Numbered from the stretch's first letter, positions 36,126-44,522 are shown. The stretch is 64,000 bases of DNA from Actinoplanes sp. NBRC 103695 (GCF_030269485.1 NZ_BSTL01000033.1:1-64000); one strand, 5' to 3'. Numbers and translations are program-made. The notes: generated from the sequence alone by a model not told the origin.

Positions 36126-37189
36126 GCGCGCAGCCGGACCGTGCTGTGGTCGCCGATGACCAGCTGATGGGTGTTCGGGGTGGTACGGGCCGGTGTCACC
36201 TCTACACCTTTGCCGATCAGCGACGACTCGATGCGGGACACGCCTCGGACCGTGGACGCGTTCATCACGATCGAGTACTCGATCTCCGCGTCGGACACCT
36301 CGCAGCCGTCACCGATCGAGGTGAACGGGCCGACGTACGAGCCGATGATCTTGGTGTCGGCCCCGATCACCGCCGGCCCGCGCAGCACCGACCGCTCCAC
36401 CACGGCGCCCGGCTCGATCACCACCCGGCCGGTGATCTCGGTGCCCTCGTCGACCGTGCCGCCGATCCGGGTCTCGATCGACTCCAGCACGATCCGGTTG
36501 CACTCGAGCATGTCCCGCACCCGGCCGGTGTCCTTCCAGTAGCCGGTGATCAGGTGCGAGTGCACGTGGTGGCCGTTGTCGATCAGCCACTGGAGCGCGT
36601 CGGTGATCTCCAGCTCGCCGCGGGCGGAGGGCCGGATCGCCCGGACCGCGTCGTGCACCACCGGGGTGAACATGTAGACGCCGACGATGGCCAGGTCGCT
36701 CGCCGGGTCGTCCGGCTTCTCGGCGAGGCCGACGATCTGCCCGCTGCGGCCGAGCTCGGCCACGCCGTACGACCGGGGGTCGTCCACCGGGGTGAGCAGG
36801 ATCTGCGCCGCGTAGTCCTGTGGGCGGAACGACGCCACCAGCTCCTGGATGCCGCCGACCAGGAAGTTGTCGCCCAGATACATGATGAAGTCGTCGTCGG
36901 CGAGGAACTCCCGCGCGATCAGCACGCAGTGCGCCAGCCCGAGCGGCGCCTCCTGCGGGATGTAGGTGATACGCAGGCCGAACCGGGAACCGTCACCGAC
37001 CGCCGCGCGGACCTCGGCGCCGGTGTCCCCGACGATGATGCCCACCTCGGTGATGCCGGCGTCCCGGATCGCCTCCAGGCCGTAGAACAGGACCGGCTTG
37101 TTGGCGACCGGGAAGAGTTGCTTGGCGGATGTGTTGGTCAGCGGACGGAGGCGGGTGCCTCTGCCACCGGCCAGGACGAGTGCCTTCAT
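36122..37189 (-). CDS. rmlA: glucose-1-phosphate thymidylyltransferase, long form
   Basis: 355 aa from the ATG at 37189 (MKALVLAGGRGTRLRPLTN). The nucleotidyltransferase domain carries GGRGTRLRP and YLGDNFLVGG. The C-terminal ~110 residues form left-handed beta-helix repeats (GGTVDEGTEITGRVVIEPGA). This long form, like StrD-type enzymes of antibiotic clusters, differs from the ~290-aa RmlA. It makes dTDP-glucose from glucose-1-phosphate and dTTP. Start chosen at the conserved MKALVLAGG; longer frames run into the dispersed repeat copy B. First gene of the rmlAB pair. Confidence 0.95.
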   Translation of the reverse strand: MKALVLAGGRGTRLRPLTNTSAKQLFPVANKPVLFYGLEAIRDAGITEVGIIVGDTGAEVRAAVGDGSRFGLRITYIPQEAPLGLAHCVLIAREFLADDDFIMYLGDNFLVGGIQELVASFRPQDYAAQILLTPVDDPRSYGVAELGRSGQIVGLAEKPDDPASDLAIVGVYMFTPVVHDAVRAIRPSARGELEITDALQWLIDNGHHVHSHLITGYWKDTGRVRDMLECNRIVLESIETRIGGTVDEGTEITGRVVIEPGAVVERSVLRGPAVIGADTKIIGSYVGPFTSIGDGCEVSDAEIEYSIVMNASTVRGVSRIESSLIGKGVEVTPARTTPNTHQLVIGDHSTVRLRA

Positions 37190-37225
37190 GCCCGACTCAA
37201 CGAGAGTGCAAGGATGGGGTTCTCG

Positions 37226-37265
37226 GTGCCTGCTACCGACGCCTGGTCCTTCGGACGGCGCGGAG
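37226..37265 (-). repeat. dispersed 40-bp repeat, copy B
   Basis: This copy lies in the divergent region between rmlA and the DUF2344 gene. In reverse orientation it matches copy A at 38 of 40 positions. It is flanked by the inverted octamers GGGTTCTC (37217-37224) and GAGAACCC (37263-37270). Confidence 0.85.
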
Positions 37266-37288
37266 AACCCGGCGCATAGACAAGCGTA

Positions 37289-38095
37289 TTGGAGCAGATC
37301 ATCGCCAAGAACCAACCCGTCGGTGGTCAAGCGCCGGTGGTCCAGCGGATTCGGATCCGGTACGCCAAGCGCGGCCCGCTGCGCTTCACGTCACACCGGG
37401 ACTTCGCTCGCGCCTTCGAGCGGGCGTTGCGCCGTGCCGCCGTACCCATCGCCTTCTCCCAGGGTTTTCACCCCCACCCCAAGATTTCGTACGCCAGCGC
37501 GGCACCCACCGGCGTGGCGAGCGAGGCCGAGTACCTGGAGATCGCCCTGCAGGCCCCGGTCGACCCGGCCGAGCTGCGCGCCGCCCTGGACGCGGCCCTG
37601 TCGCCAGGCCTGGACGTGCTGGACGCGGTGATCGCCCGCGAGGGGACCAGCCTGGCCGACCGGATCAACGCCTCGCGCTGGCGCCTGGAGCTTCCGGGTG
37701 TCGAGCCGGACGTCGCCCGGGACGCTCTGCAACGGTTCATGGACGCTCCGGAAGTGCTGGTCGAGCGCATGACGAAGCAGGGTCTCCGCGAGTTCGACGC
37801 GCGGGTCGCGGTGGCATCCGCCACGGTGATCGACGAACCTGCCGCACCTTCCGGGGCCGATGCGTCGCCATGTGCGATACTCGACCTTGTCGTACGGCAG
37901 GTCACGCCCGCCGTGCGGCCCGATGACGTCCTGTCCGGTCTACGCGTGGTGGCCGCTCTGGTGCCGCCGGCGCCGCCTCGAGCGACCCGGCTTGCCCAGG
38001 GTTCACTCGCCGCGCAGGGAGATCTCGCCGCGCAGGGGGATTTCGTCGATCCGTTGGACGCGGATCGCGAGGACGTACCCATCGGAGGGCGTTAG
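37289..38095 (+). CDS. TIGR03936 / DUF2344 radical-SAM-associated protein
   Basis: 268 aa. The conserved core QRIRIRYAKRGPLRFTSHRDFARAF (in part) and AFSQGFHPHPKISYA identify the family, which accompanies TIGR03960 radical SAM proteins. Function unknown; a role in RNA modification has been suspected for such pairs because of their link to rne, but that is not shown. The start is TTG at 37289, with GTG at 37337 as an alternative that would still keep the core. The C-terminal tail has a short LAAQGD repeat. It precedes rne, the usual order. Confidence 0.88.
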   Translation: MEQIIAKNQPVGGQAPVVQRIRIRYAKRGPLRFTSHRDFARAFERALRRAAVPIAFSQGFHPHPKISYASAAPTGVASEAEYLEIALQAPVDPAELRAALDAALSPGLDVLDAVIAREGTSLADRINASRWRLELPGVEPDVARDALQRFMDAPEVLVERMTKQGLREFDARVAVASATVIDEPAAPSGADASPCAILDLVVRQVTPAVRPDDVLSGLRVVAALVPPAPPRATRLAQGSLAAQGDLAAQGDFVDPLDADREDVPIGGR

Positions 38096-38227
38096 CCGAT
38101 TCGGCTGGCGTCCGTCGGAGACTTCGGCGACTCGCCCGCCAGCAGGCGGACGGGCCCGAAAAACTTGCGGCAACCCTGCGTGGCAGCGCTCACACGCGCC
38201 CGGGGTGGCCAGAATTGGAGTGCGCCC

Positions 38228-41218
38228 ATGCTCGAAAACGAGCCACAGGGTGGAGAGAGCGGCGAGGTCGCATCCCCGTCCGCGGAAACCACCGAGAGCA
38301 CCACTACCCCGCGCAAGCGGGCCCCGCGTAAGAAGGCTGTCCCGTCCGCGGCGCCTCCGGCCGATGAGCCGGGCGCCGCGATCGAGGCTGCCGCCACGCA
38401 GGCCCCGGTCAAGCGCACCCGCGCCCGGAAGAAGGCCGCCCCGGCCGCCGCGTCCCCGGTGGAAGCCGCGTCCCCGGTGGAAGAGGTCGCCGCGGTCCCG
38501 CCGGCCGCCGAGGAGCCGGTCGCTGCCGGTGAGCCTGCCCCGGTCGTCTCCGAGGAGCCGGCCCCGGTGAAGCGCACCCGCGCCCGGAAGAAGGCCGCGC
38601 CGCCGCCGGAGCCGGTTCTCGAGGAGCCGGTCGAGGAGGAAGAGGAAGAGGCCTCGATCATCGTCGTCCCGCTCGACGACGAGCTGGTCGAGGAGCCGGT
38701 CCAGGAGGAGAAGGCGCCCAGCCGTCCGCGTGCCGCCGCTCTGCCCCCGGCCGTGCTGTTCATGCCCCCGGACCCGGTGGACGAGCAGGCCACCCCGGTC
38801 CGCCGGAGCCGGAAGAAGGCCGTGCCGGCGATCGCCGACGTGACCGCTCCCGAGGTGCCCGCCGAGGCGCCGGCCGCCGTCGAGGACGAGCAGGCCGAGG
38901 AGGCTCCGCGCCGGACGAGCCGCCGCCGTCGCCGCGGTGCGGCCGCCGACGAGGCGCCCGCCGAGACCGAGGCCCCCGCGGCCGCGGTCGTCGAGCTGCC
39001 CCCGCTGGACGAGATCGACGAGAGTGCGGACGACGTCGAGGACGACGCCGCCGAGGATGACGACGACGAGGCCGGTAACGCCCGCCGCCGGCGCCGCCGT
39101 GGCCGCCGTGGCCGTGGCCGTGGCAAGGGCCCGTCCGACGAGGGTGACGAGGACGGCTCCGCCGACTCGCCCGAGGCGGAGGCCGCCGAGGCCGAGGGTG
39201 AGGACGACGACGAGGCCGAGGGCGACGGCGTGACCCGCCGGCGTCGGCGCCGCCGCCGGAAGGGCTCCGGTGGCGAGGACGCCGGCGGTGTCGAGGACGG
39301 CGTGCACACCGTGGTCCGGGTTCGCGAGCCGCGTACCCGCGACGAGGTGCAGGGCGTGTCCGGCTCGACCCGGCTGGAGGCCAAGCGCCAGCGCCGCCGG
39401 GACGGCCGCGAGCAGCGCCGCACCCGCCCGCCGATCCTGAGCGAGTCGGAGTTCCTGGCCCGCCGCGAGGCGGTCGACCGGGTGATGGTCGTACGCCAGA
39501 AGCCGGACCGCACCCAGATCGCCGTGCTCGAGGACGGGGTCCTGGTCGAGCACTACGTGTCCCGGTCCACCTCCGGCACCATGGTCGGCAACGTCTACCT
39601 GGGCAAGGTCCAGAACGTGCTGCCCAGCATGGAGGCGGCGTTCGTGGACGTCGGCCGGGGCCGCAACGCGGTGCTCTACGCCGGCGAGGTCAACTGGGAC
39701 GCCACCGGGCTGGAGGGCCGGGCCCGCTCGATCGAGCAGGCGCTGCGCTCCGGCGACTCGGTGCTGGTCCAGGTCACCAAGGACCCGATCGGGCACAAGG
39801 GCGCCCGGCTGTCCAGCCACATCGCGCTGTCCGGCCGGCACCTGGTCTACGTGCCCAACGGCAACGCCTCGGGGATCAGCCGCAAGCTGCCGGACACCGA
39901 GCGCAAGCGCCTGCGGGACGTGCTGAAGAAGATGGTGCCGGACGGCGCGGGCGTGATCGTGCGGACCGCCGCCGAGGGCGCCAGCGAGGACGAGCTGGCC
40001 CGCGACGTGAAGCGGCTCCAGGCGCAGTGGGAGGACATCCAGGCGAGGGCCGCGCAGGGGCATGCCCCGGTCGCCCTCTCCGAGGAGCCCGACCTGGTCA
40101 TCCGGGTGGTCCGTGACCTCTTCAACGAGGACTTCAACGACCTCGTCGTCCAGGGCGACCAGGCGTACGGCGAGATCGAGAACTACCTGAACAGCGTCTC
40201 GCCGGACCTGGTCGAGCGGCTGCACCGGCACACCGGGACCTCCGACGTCTTCCTGGATCGCCGTATCGACGAGCAGATCCTCAAGGGCCTGGACCGCAAG
40301 GTCTTCCTGCCCTCCGGCGGCCACCTGGTGATCGACCGCACCGAGGCGATGACCGTGGTCGACGTGAACACCGGCAAGTACACCGGCGCGGGCGGCAACC
40401 TCGAGGAGACGGTCACCCGCAACAACCTGGAGGCGGCCGAGGAGATCGTGCGTCAGCTGCGGCTGCGCGACCTCGGCGGCATCGTGGTGATCGACTTCAT
40501 CGACATGGTGCTGGAGAGCAACCGGGAGCTGGTCCTGCGCCGGCTCACCGAGTGCCTGGGCCGGGACCGGACCAAGCACCAGGTCACCGAGATCACCTCG
40601 CTGGGTCTGGTGCAGATGACCCGCAAGCGGATCGGCGCGGGCCTGCTGGAGGCGTTCAGCGAGACCTGTGACCACTGCAAGGGCCGCGGCCTGATGATCC
40701 ACACCGAGCCGGTGCCGGAGAAGCGGTCGTCCGGCGCGGTCAACCAGGTGAAGGCGGTGGCCGCTGCGCCGGCCCCAGCGCCGGCTCAGGCTCAGGCGCC
40801 GGCTCCGGCGAAGTCCCGGCGGCGCCGGGGTGGCAGCGAGCCCGCTGCCGTGCCGGTCGAGGAATCCGTGCCGGTCGAAGAGTCCGCCCCGGTCGAGGCG
40901 GTCGTGGCGGAAGAGCCCGTCGCCGCCGCGGTCGAGGAGGAGACGCCGCCGATCGCCCCGGTGACCGGCTCGGGGGTCATCACGGCCAAGAGGGCGGCGC
41001 TGACCACCAACGAGAACGACGACGACTACGACATGAGCGGGTACGACCTGTCCCGCTTCGAGTCGAACGGCACCGCGCAGCTGGCGGGCGCCGGCGACCC
41101 GGACGCGGCCGGTGACGACGAAGAGGACGACGAGGACGGCGACGAGCCGGTAGGCGCCGGTGCGGGCGGCCGGCGACGGTCGCGCCGTGGGGGAGCCCGG
41201 CGGCGTACGCGTCCGTAA
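38228..41218 (+). CDS. rne: ribonuclease E/G
   Basis: 996 aa from the ATG at 38228. The first ~400 residues are disordered, acidic/basic blocks with repeats such as VKRTRARKKAAP and RRRRRGRRGRGRGK, likely RNA and protein docking. The S1 RNA-binding domain follows (GTMVGNVYLGKVQNVLPSME). The catalytic DNase-I-like part has Asp712 in VVDVNTGKY and Asp756 in VVIDFIDM. The Zn-link is C814-x-x-C817 in CDHCKGRG. The C-terminal tail is again disordered. Long disordered N-terminal extensions are normal in actinobacterial RNase E. It is followed by rplU-rpmA-obg, with a lipoprotein gene inserted. Confidence 0.97.
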   Translation: MLENEPQGGESGEVASPSAETTESTTTPRKRAPRKKAVPSAAPPADEPGAAIEAAATQAPVKRTRARKKAAPAAASPVEAASPVEEVAAVPPAAEEPVAAGEPAPVVSEEPAPVKRTRARKKAAPPPEPVLEEPVEEEEEEASIIVVPLDDELVEEPVQEEKAPSRPRAAALPPAVLFMPPDPVDEQATPVRRSRKKAVPAIADVTAPEVPAEAPAAVEDEQAEEAPRRTSRRRRRGAAADEAPAETEAPAAAVVELPPLDEIDESADDVEDDAAEDDDDEAGNARRRRRRGRRGRGRGKGPSDEGDEDGSADSPEAEAAEAEGEDDDEAEGDGVTRRRRRRRRKGSGGEDAGGVEDGVHTVVRVREPRTRDEVQGVSGSTRLEAKRQRRRDGREQRRTRPPILSESEFLARREAVDRVMVVRQKPDRTQIAVLEDGVLVEHYVSRSTSGTMVGNVYLGKVQNVLPSMEAAFVDVGRGRNAVLYAGEVNWDATGLEGRARSIEQALRSGDSVLVQVTKDPIGHKGARLSSHIALSGRHLVYVPNGNASGISRKLPDTERKRLRDVLKKMVPDGAGVIVRTAAEGASEDELARDVKRLQAQWEDIQARAAQGHAPVALSEEPDLVIRVVRDLFNEDFNDLVVQGDQAYGEIENYLNSVSPDLVERLHRHTGTSDVFLDRRIDEQILKGLDRKVFLPSGGHLVIDRTEAMTVVDVNTGKYTGAGGNLEETVTRNNLEAAEEIVRQLRLRDLGGIVVIDFIDMVLESNRELVLRRLTECLGRDRTKHQVTEITSLGLVQMTRKRIGAGLLEAFSETCDHCKGRGLMIHTEPVPEKRSSGAVNQVKAVAAAPAPAPAQAQAPAPAKSRRRRGGSEPAAVPVEESVPVEESAPVEAVVAEEPVAAAVEEETPPIAPVTGSGVITAKRAALTTNENDDDYDMSGYDLSRFESNGTAQLAGAGDPDAAGDDEEDDEDGDEPVGAGAGGRRRSRRGGARRRTRP

Positions 41219-41230
41219 CGCTTGTCGAGC

Positions 41231-41263
41231 GTCTGGTCCTCCACGCCGTTCGGAGGACCAGAC
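41231..41263 (+). terminator. rne terminator hairpin, partly built from the dispersed repeat
   Basis: GTCTGGTCCTCC and GGAGGACCAGAC make a perfect 12-bp stem with a 9-base loop, 13 bases after the rne stop. The right arm belongs to copy C of the dispersed repeat; the left arm extends upstream of it. No U tract. Confidence 0.7.
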
Positions 41264-41278
41264 GTCGGTAGCCGGCAC
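41239..41278 (+). repeat. dispersed 40-bp repeat, copy C
   Basis: It matches copy A at 35 of 40 positions in the same orientation. It starts in the loop side of the left arm of the rne terminator and ends with GGTAGCCGGCAC. It is the most diverged of the three copies. Confidence 0.8.
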
Positions 41279-41340
41279 AGTGTGATGGCGGTTTGGTAAA
41301 GAAAGTTAACAGCCGAGCCGCCATCGCCATCGACGTCGGT

Positions 41341-41346
41341 TACTCT
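41341..41346 (+). promoter_or_regulatory. -10 box, leaderless promoter of the 41353 lipoprotein gene
   Basis: TACTCT, six bases, then the ATG at 41353. No Shine-Dalgarno sequence precedes the ATG, which fits leaderless translation. Confidence 0.55.
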
Positions 41347-41352
41347 CTCCCG

Positions 41353-41853
41353 ATGCGACGCCTGGTCCCCCTACTTCTGATCTCGTCTCTTGCTGCGTGC
41401 TCGAGTTCGGGCGGCGGGTCTTCCTCGGCCGCGCCCGCCACCATCCCCGCCCCGGGAGCGTCGGCCGCGGTGAGCGCGGCGCCGAGCGTCGCTCCGGGCG
41501 CGAAGGGCGACGCGGGGCTCGCCAAGGACACCAAGGCGATCTGTGCCCAGGCGGACAGGTTGACCTCCCAGTTCAGCGCGACCTTCACCCGGGACCTCAA
41601 GCAGCTCATCGACGCCTCGACGGCCAAGGATCCGAAGCTGCGGGCGGAGGTCGAGTCGAAGACCAAGCGTGATGTGCAGAACTACTCGTTCGCGCTCAAG
41701 GACCTCTCCGGGCTGGCCGGCGACGCCGACGTGAAGAAGGCGCTGGCCGGGATGGGCAAGGAGGTCACCGCGCTGAACGGTGATGTGCGCAAGCTCGACG
41801 CCGACAAGCTCGGTGAGCTCAGCGGTACCCTGGACAAGGCCTGCGGACGGTAA
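41353..41853 (+). CDS. putative lipoprotein
   Basis: 166 aa from the ATG at 41353. The signal peptide MRRLVPLLLISSLAAC ends in a lipobox (LAAC), so it should be lipidated and held at the outer face of the membrane. A Ser/Gly/Ala/Pro linker follows (to about 65). Then comes a helical domain of about 100 residues with a Cys near each end (AICAQADRL and DKACGR), which may form a disulfide. No known family recognised. It lies between rne and rplU, where most actinobacteria have no such gene. Confidence 0.82.
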   Translation: MRRLVPLLLISSLAACSSSGGGSSSAAPATIPAPGASAAVSAAPSVAPGAKGDAGLAKDTKAICAQADRLTSQFSATFTRDLKQLIDASTAKDPKLRAEVESKTKRDVQNYSFALKDLSGLAGDADVKKALAGMGKEVTALNGDVRKLDADKLGELSGTLDKACGR

Positions 41854-41878
41854 GAGAGCGTCGCGGCCAGCCCCCAAT

Positions 41879-41907
41879 TTGGGCTCGCCACGCCGATGAA
41901 GTAGGCT
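41879..41907 (+). promoter_or_regulatory. promoter of rplU-rpmA
   Basis: -35 TTGGGC (41879-41884), 17-bp spacer, -10 TAGGCT (41902-41907). This is the best-formed sigma-70-type promoter seen in the window and would give an mRNA leader of about 120 bases. Confidence 0.65.
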
Positions 41908-41913
41908 ATTCAA

Positions 41914-42033
41914 CGGCGCATTTCCAGGCGCCCTCTTCCTGACCGGTCCTCTTTCGGGACCGAGGGTAAGACGTGTTACATCCGCCAAGCAGCGCACCAC
42001 TGGGCTGCGTAAGTGTCAGGGAGTCCGCGTCCG
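41914..42033 (+). promoter_or_regulatory. rplU (L21) mRNA leader with hairpins
   Basis: The leader contains several hairpins, including GGTCC-TCTTTC-GGGACC and a CAGCGC/GGGCTG element near its end. This is consistent with a ribosomal-protein autoregulatory leader, but I cannot match it to a named motif by eye. Confidence 0.4.
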
Positions 42034-42348
42034 ATGTACGCGATCGTCAAGACCGGCGGCAAGCAGTACAAGGTTGCCGAGGGCGACGTGATCGAGGTCG
42101 AGAAGCTCGCGGGTGTTCCCGGCGACTCGCTGACGCTCGCCGCAGTCCTCCTCGTCGACGGTGACAACCTGGTGACCGACGCTGCCAAGCTTGCCAACGT
42201 TACGGTGTCCGGCGAGATCGCCGAGCACACCAAGGGTCCGAAGATCCGGATCCACAAGTTCAAGAACAAGACCGGCTACCACAAGCGCCAGGGGCACCGT
42301 CAGCCGCTGACTCTCGTCAAGGTGACCGGCATCTCTTCGGGGAAGTAG
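42034..42348 (+). CDS. rplU: 50S ribosomal protein L21
   Basis: 104 aa, normal length. It starts MYAIVKTGGKQYKVAEGDVI at the ATG at 42034 and has the C-terminal GYHKRQGHRQPLTLVKV typical of L21, which binds 23S rRNA. AGGGAG lies ten bases upstream. A frame extension of seven codons upstream is not family-like. It is 10 bp before rpmA. Confidence 0.98.
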   Translation: MYAIVKTGGKQYKVAEGDVIEVEKLAGVPGDSLTLAAVLLVDGDNLVTDAAKLANVTVSGEIAEHTKGPKIRIHKFKNKTGYHKRQGHRQPLTLVKVTGISSGK

Positions 42349-42358
42349 GGGCGCTGCC

Positions 42359-42616
42359 ATGGCTCACAAAAAGGGTGCTTCCAGCTCGCGCAACGGCCGT
42401 GACTCCGCCGCCCAGCGGCTCGGCGTCAAGCGCTTCGGCGGCCAGCTGGTGAACGCCGGCGAGATCATCGTCCGCCAGCGCGGCACGAAGTTCCACCCGG
42501 GCGACCTGGTCGGCCGCGGTGGCGACGACACGCTGTTCGCTCTGGCGCACGGCAACGTCCTGTTCGGCATCAAGCGTGGCCGCAAGACGGTCAGCATTGT
42601 TCCGGCTGGAGAGTAA
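42359..42616 (+). CDS. rpmA: 50S ribosomal protein L27
   Basis: 85 aa. The N-terminus MAHKKGASSSRNGRDSAAQR and the core GTKFHPGDLVGRGGDDTLFA are diagnostic for L27, whose tail reaches the peptidyl transferase centre. It lacks the cleavable Firmicute-type N-terminal extension. Co-transcribed with rplU and followed by a strong terminator. Confidence 0.98.
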   Translation: MAHKKGASSSRNGRDSAAQRLGVKRFGGQLVNAGEIIVRQRGTKFHPGDLVGRGGDDTLFALAHGNVLFGIKRGRKTVSIVPAGE

Positions 42617-42632
42617 CCAGCTTTTTCTTCTC

Positions 42633-42669
42633 CAACGGGCCGCGCGACCTTCGGGTCCGCGGCCCGTTG
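42633..42669 (+). terminator. terminator after rpmA
   Basis: A GC-rich stem (CAACGGGCCGCG with CGCGGCCCGTTG) closes on a TTCG tetraloop and is followed by TGGTTTTTC. This is a textbook intrinsic terminator, rare in this window for having a U tract. Some read-through may feed obg. Confidence 0.9.
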
Positions 42670-42699
42670 TGGTTTTTCTTGAAGTAGCAGGAGTGAGAA

Positions 42700-44193
42700 G
42701 TGACTACGTTCGTCGACCGGGTCGTGCTGCATCTGCAAGCGGGTGACGGCGGCCATGGCTGTGTCTCCGTCAAGCGCGAGAAGTTCAAGCCGCTGGGCGG
42801 ACCGGACGGCGGCGACGGCGGCCACGGCGGCAACATCACGCTGGTGGTCGACCCGCAGCAGCACACGCTGCTCGACTTCCACTTCCGCCCGCACGTCAAG
42901 GCCTCCAACGGTGCCGGCGGAGCGGGCGCCAACCGGGACGGCGCGAACGGCTCGGACCTGGTGCTCACGGTGCCGGACGGCACGGTCGTGCTGAGCACCG
43001 AGGGCGAGGTGCTGGCCGACCTGATCGGCGCGGACGCCACCTTCGACGTGGCCCGCGGCGGGCGCGGCGGGCGAGGTAACGCCTCGCTGGCCAACGCGCG
43101 GCGCAAGGTGCCGGGCTTCGCCGAGCTGGGCGAGCCGGGCGACAGCTTCGACGTCGTGCTCGAGCTGAAGAGCGTCGCCGACGTCGGCCTGGTCGGCTTC
43201 CCGTCGGCCGGCAAGTCGTCGCTGATCTCGGTGATCTCGGCGGCCAAGCCCAAGATCGCCGACTACCCGTTCACCACCCTGGTGCCCAACCTGGGCGTGG
43301 TGCAGGCCGGCGAGAAGACCTTCACGGTCGCCGACGTGCCCGGCCTGATCCCCGGCGCGGCCACCGGCAAGGGGCTGGGCATGCAGTTCCTGCGGCACAT
43401 CGAGCGGACCTCCGTGCTGCTCCACGTGCTCGACTCCGCCACGCTGGAGATCGAGCGCGACCCGGTCGGCGATCTGGACGCGATCGAGGCGGAGCTGTCC
43501 GCGTACGGCGGGCTGGAGGACCGGCCGCGCATGGTGGTGCTCAACAAGATCGACATCCCGGACGGCCGGGATCTGGCCGAGATGGTCAAACCCGACCTGG
43601 AGGCCCGCGGCTACCAGGTGTTCATGGTCAGCGCGGTGACCCGCGAGGGGCTCAAGGAGCTGATCTTCGCCCTGTCCGCGGCGGTCGACGAGCACCGGCT
43701 GGCCACGCCGCCCGCCGAGCCGTCCCGCGTCGTGGTGCGGCCCCGCGCGATCGACGAGCAGGGCTTCACGCTCGAACAGGACGCCGAGGGCGTGTACGTC
43801 ATCCGCGGCAAGCAGGTCGAGCGCTGGATCCTGCAGACCAACTTCGACAACGACGAGGCCGTCGGCTACCTGGGCGACCGGCTGGAGCGCCTCGGCGTGG
43901 AGGCCGCCCTGACCAAGAAGGGCGCGCAGCCCGGCGACCCGGTGCGCATCGGCCAGCAGGAGTTCGACTGGCACCCGACGTCGGGCGACTTCGTGCAGGG
44001 CCCGCGCGGCACCGACGCCCGCCTGGAGGAGAAGACCGGCCGGTTGACCGCCGCCCAGCGCCTGGCCGCCCGCAAGGCGCGCCGGGTGCGCTCCGACGAC
44101 GAACTGCTGCACATGTCCGCGGACGGCAAGGTCAGCACCGTGGCGAACGCGAACCGGCCGGTCCTGGTGGAGGGCGACGACACCGAGGAATAG
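42700..44193 (+). CDS. obg: Obg GTPase (CgtA)
   Basis: 497 aa, GTG start with AGGAG six bases upstream. The glycine-rich Obg fold covers residues 1-158 (AGDGGHGCVSVKREKF, GGDGGHGGN). The GTPase domain follows: G1 GFPSAGKSSL, G3 DVPGLIPGA, G4 NKID. The C-terminal OCT domain is at about 350-430. Obg is an essential 50S assembly and stress GTPase. The last 60 residues are charged and probably disordered. The position after rpmA is conserved. Confidence 0.98.
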   Translation: MTTFVDRVVLHLQAGDGGHGCVSVKREKFKPLGGPDGGDGGHGGNITLVVDPQQHTLLDFHFRPHVKASNGAGGAGANRDGANGSDLVLTVPDGTVVLSTEGEVLADLIGADATFDVARGGRGGRGNASLANARRKVPGFAELGEPGDSFDVVLELKSVADVGLVGFPSAGKSSLISVISAAKPKIADYPFTTLVPNLGVVQAGEKTFTVADVPGLIPGAATGKGLGMQFLRHIERTSVLLHVLDSATLEIERDPVGDLDAIEAELSAYGGLEDRPRMVVLNKIDIPDGRDLAEMVKPDLEARGYQVFMVSAVTREGLKELIFALSAAVDEHRLATPPAEPSRVVVRPRAIDEQGFTLEQDAEGVYVIRGKQVERWILQTNFDNDEAVGYLGDRLERLGVEAALTKKGAQPGDPVRIGQQEFDWHPTSGDFVQGPRGTDARLEEKTGRLTAAQRLAARKARRVRSDDELLHMSADGKVSTVANANRPVLVEGDDTEE

Positions 44194-44237
44194 ATTCCCG
44201 GTCAGCTCGGCGCAACCCGCGCGAAAGGGACGAGACC

Positions 44238-44243
44238 TAGACT
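44238..44243 (+). promoter_or_regulatory. -10 box, leaderless promoter of the truncated GNAT gene
   Basis: TAGACT, six bases, then GTG at 44250. There is no ribosome binding site in the short gap, which fits a leaderless transcript. Confidence 0.55.
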
Positions 44244-44249
44244 GCGGGT

Positions 44250-44522
44250 GTGTTGATCCAGGCTCGCGAGGCGCTCGACCCGGAGGTCGTCGCGCTGGTC
44301 ACGGCGCAGCAGCGCGAGCTGGCCGAGTCCGGTGTGTTCCCCGAGCCGGGCGATGTGCGCTATCTGGTCGCGGTGGTCGGCGGCCGTGCGGTCGGCTGCG
44401 CGGCGTGGCAGCCGACCGAGGACGGTGTCGCCGAGATCAAGCGGCTGTACGTCCGCCCGTCCTTCCGCGGCCAGGACGTCGCGGGGGCGCTGACCCTCGC
44501 GCTCGAAGCGGTCCCGGGTTGA
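44250..44522 (+). CDS. short GNAT-like acetyltransferase, probably truncated
   Basis: 90 aa. The first half and the acetyl-CoA-binding block of a GNAT are present (RYLVAVVGGRAVGCAAWQP; IKRLYVRPSFRGQDVAGALT). The frame ends right after the helix that follows, with EAVPG. A complete GNAT has ~60 more residues including the last beta strands. The convergent trpS gene begins 19 bp further on, so there is no room for the rest. It may be a remnant cut off by rearrangement next to trpS, or a short product from a leaderless mRNA. Confidence 0.65.
   Translation: MLIQAREALDPEVVALVTAQQRELAESGVFPEPGDVRYLVAVVGGRAVGCAAWQPTEDGVAEIKRLYVRPSFRGQDVAGALTLALEAVPG

Noticed and set aside
38003..41278. Minus-strand frame of 1091 codons opposite rne
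   Set aside because: Shadow of the repetitive rne gene; it only reads the dispersed repeat at its start.
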